Shown: one piece after another, positions 30,854 through 30,894 of the stretch
Layout of the letters: every line of letters starts with the position of its first letter
Position numbering within the stretch: position 1 is the stretch's first letter
Assembly (NCBI GenBank): GCA_900319655.1
Contig: ONPH01000007.1
Span: 1 to 30,894, forward strand
Length of the DNA stretch: 30,894 bases
Origin: an uncultured Eubacteriales bacterium
GTDB lineage: Bacteria; Bacillota; Clostridia; Oscillospirales; Acutalibacteraceae
Direction of reading: 5' to 3'
Made by a program: the position numbers and the translations under genes
The notes under the pieces: generated by a model
The model's input: only the letters and a program-made list of their open reading frames with translations
The model's database searches: none
What the model was told of the DNA's origin: nothing

Positions 30854-30890
30854 TGGTATAATAAATGCAAGGAAAACGGCTGAAAAGCCG
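30854..30890 (+). promoter_or_regulatory. Promoter of a gene beyond the right edge, with 5' hairpin
   Basis: An extended -10 box (TG at 30854-30855, TATAAT at 30857-30862) has only a weak -35. About 15 bases later CGGCT (30877-30881) pairs with AGCCG (30886-30890) around a GAAA loop. The gene itself is outside the window. Confidence 0.5.
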
Positions 30891-30894
30891 CAAA

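Overview
The window looks like a chromosomal segment of a low- to mid-GC anaerobic Firmicute in the Clostridia, most like Ruminococcus and relatives. The signs are strong AGGAGG-type ribosome binding sites, a LexA box of the Bacillus/Clostridium type, an mreBCD-pbp2-minD-hisS-aspS order, [FeFe]-hydrogenase maturases, and a secreted alpha-amylase with two starch-binding modules and a dockerin. The dockerin amylase suggests a starch degrader that builds amylosome-like complexes, as known for Ruminococcus bromii. The species itself cannot be fixed from this sequence. I see no rRNA, tRNA, insertion sequence, phage or CRISPR array.

Region by region. (1) 1-1097: the signal-peptide end of a gene cut by the window edge, and a Cof-type HAD phosphatase. 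(2) 1190-2985: a lexA operon under a LexA box that also carries a LOG-family nucleotide hydrolase, a small four-cysteine protein (DUF6472-like) and a single-domain alkylguanine methyltransferase. (3) 3060-3423: a candidate small RNA gene, divergent from lexA, and a 73-74 bp tandem repeat. (4) 3429-4995: a HAD phosphatase overlapping an EamA transporter gene. (5) 5119-8280: the dockerin alpha-amylase with its promoter, leader hairpin and terminator; the apparent start codon is AUA. (6) 8285-12187: a TM1266-type regulator and hydE, hydG, hydF. (7) 12205-16710: a membrane-associated zinc-ribbon cluster (Tim44-like, SPFH, double zinc ribbon, TPM) containing an unusual mirror-symmetric array of small hairpins.

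(8) 16712-19897: hisS and aspS. (9) 20026-25458: the cell-shape operon mreB-mreC-mreD-pbp2, then a MinD-like ATPase without MinC or MinE, and a methylglyoxal-synthase-like protein with changed active-site residues. (10) 25550-28767: dUTPase, a long U32 family protein and a ZapA with an extended coiled coil. (11) 28881-30789: a cytoplasmic GH13 maltodextrin hydrolase that seems to lack about 25 residues of the barrel core, with its own promoter, a LacI-type operator candidate and a terminator. The window ends in a promoter for a gene beyond the edge.

Working together: the secreted amylase would release maltodextrins outside and the second GH13 enzyme would cut them inside the cell. The hydrogenase maturases fit fermentative hydrogen metabolism of the resulting reductant. 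The mre/pbp2/minD/zapA genes cover wall elongation and division. The four-gene zinc-ribbon cluster has no function I can name and, with its hairpin array, is the best candidate here for an undescribed system.
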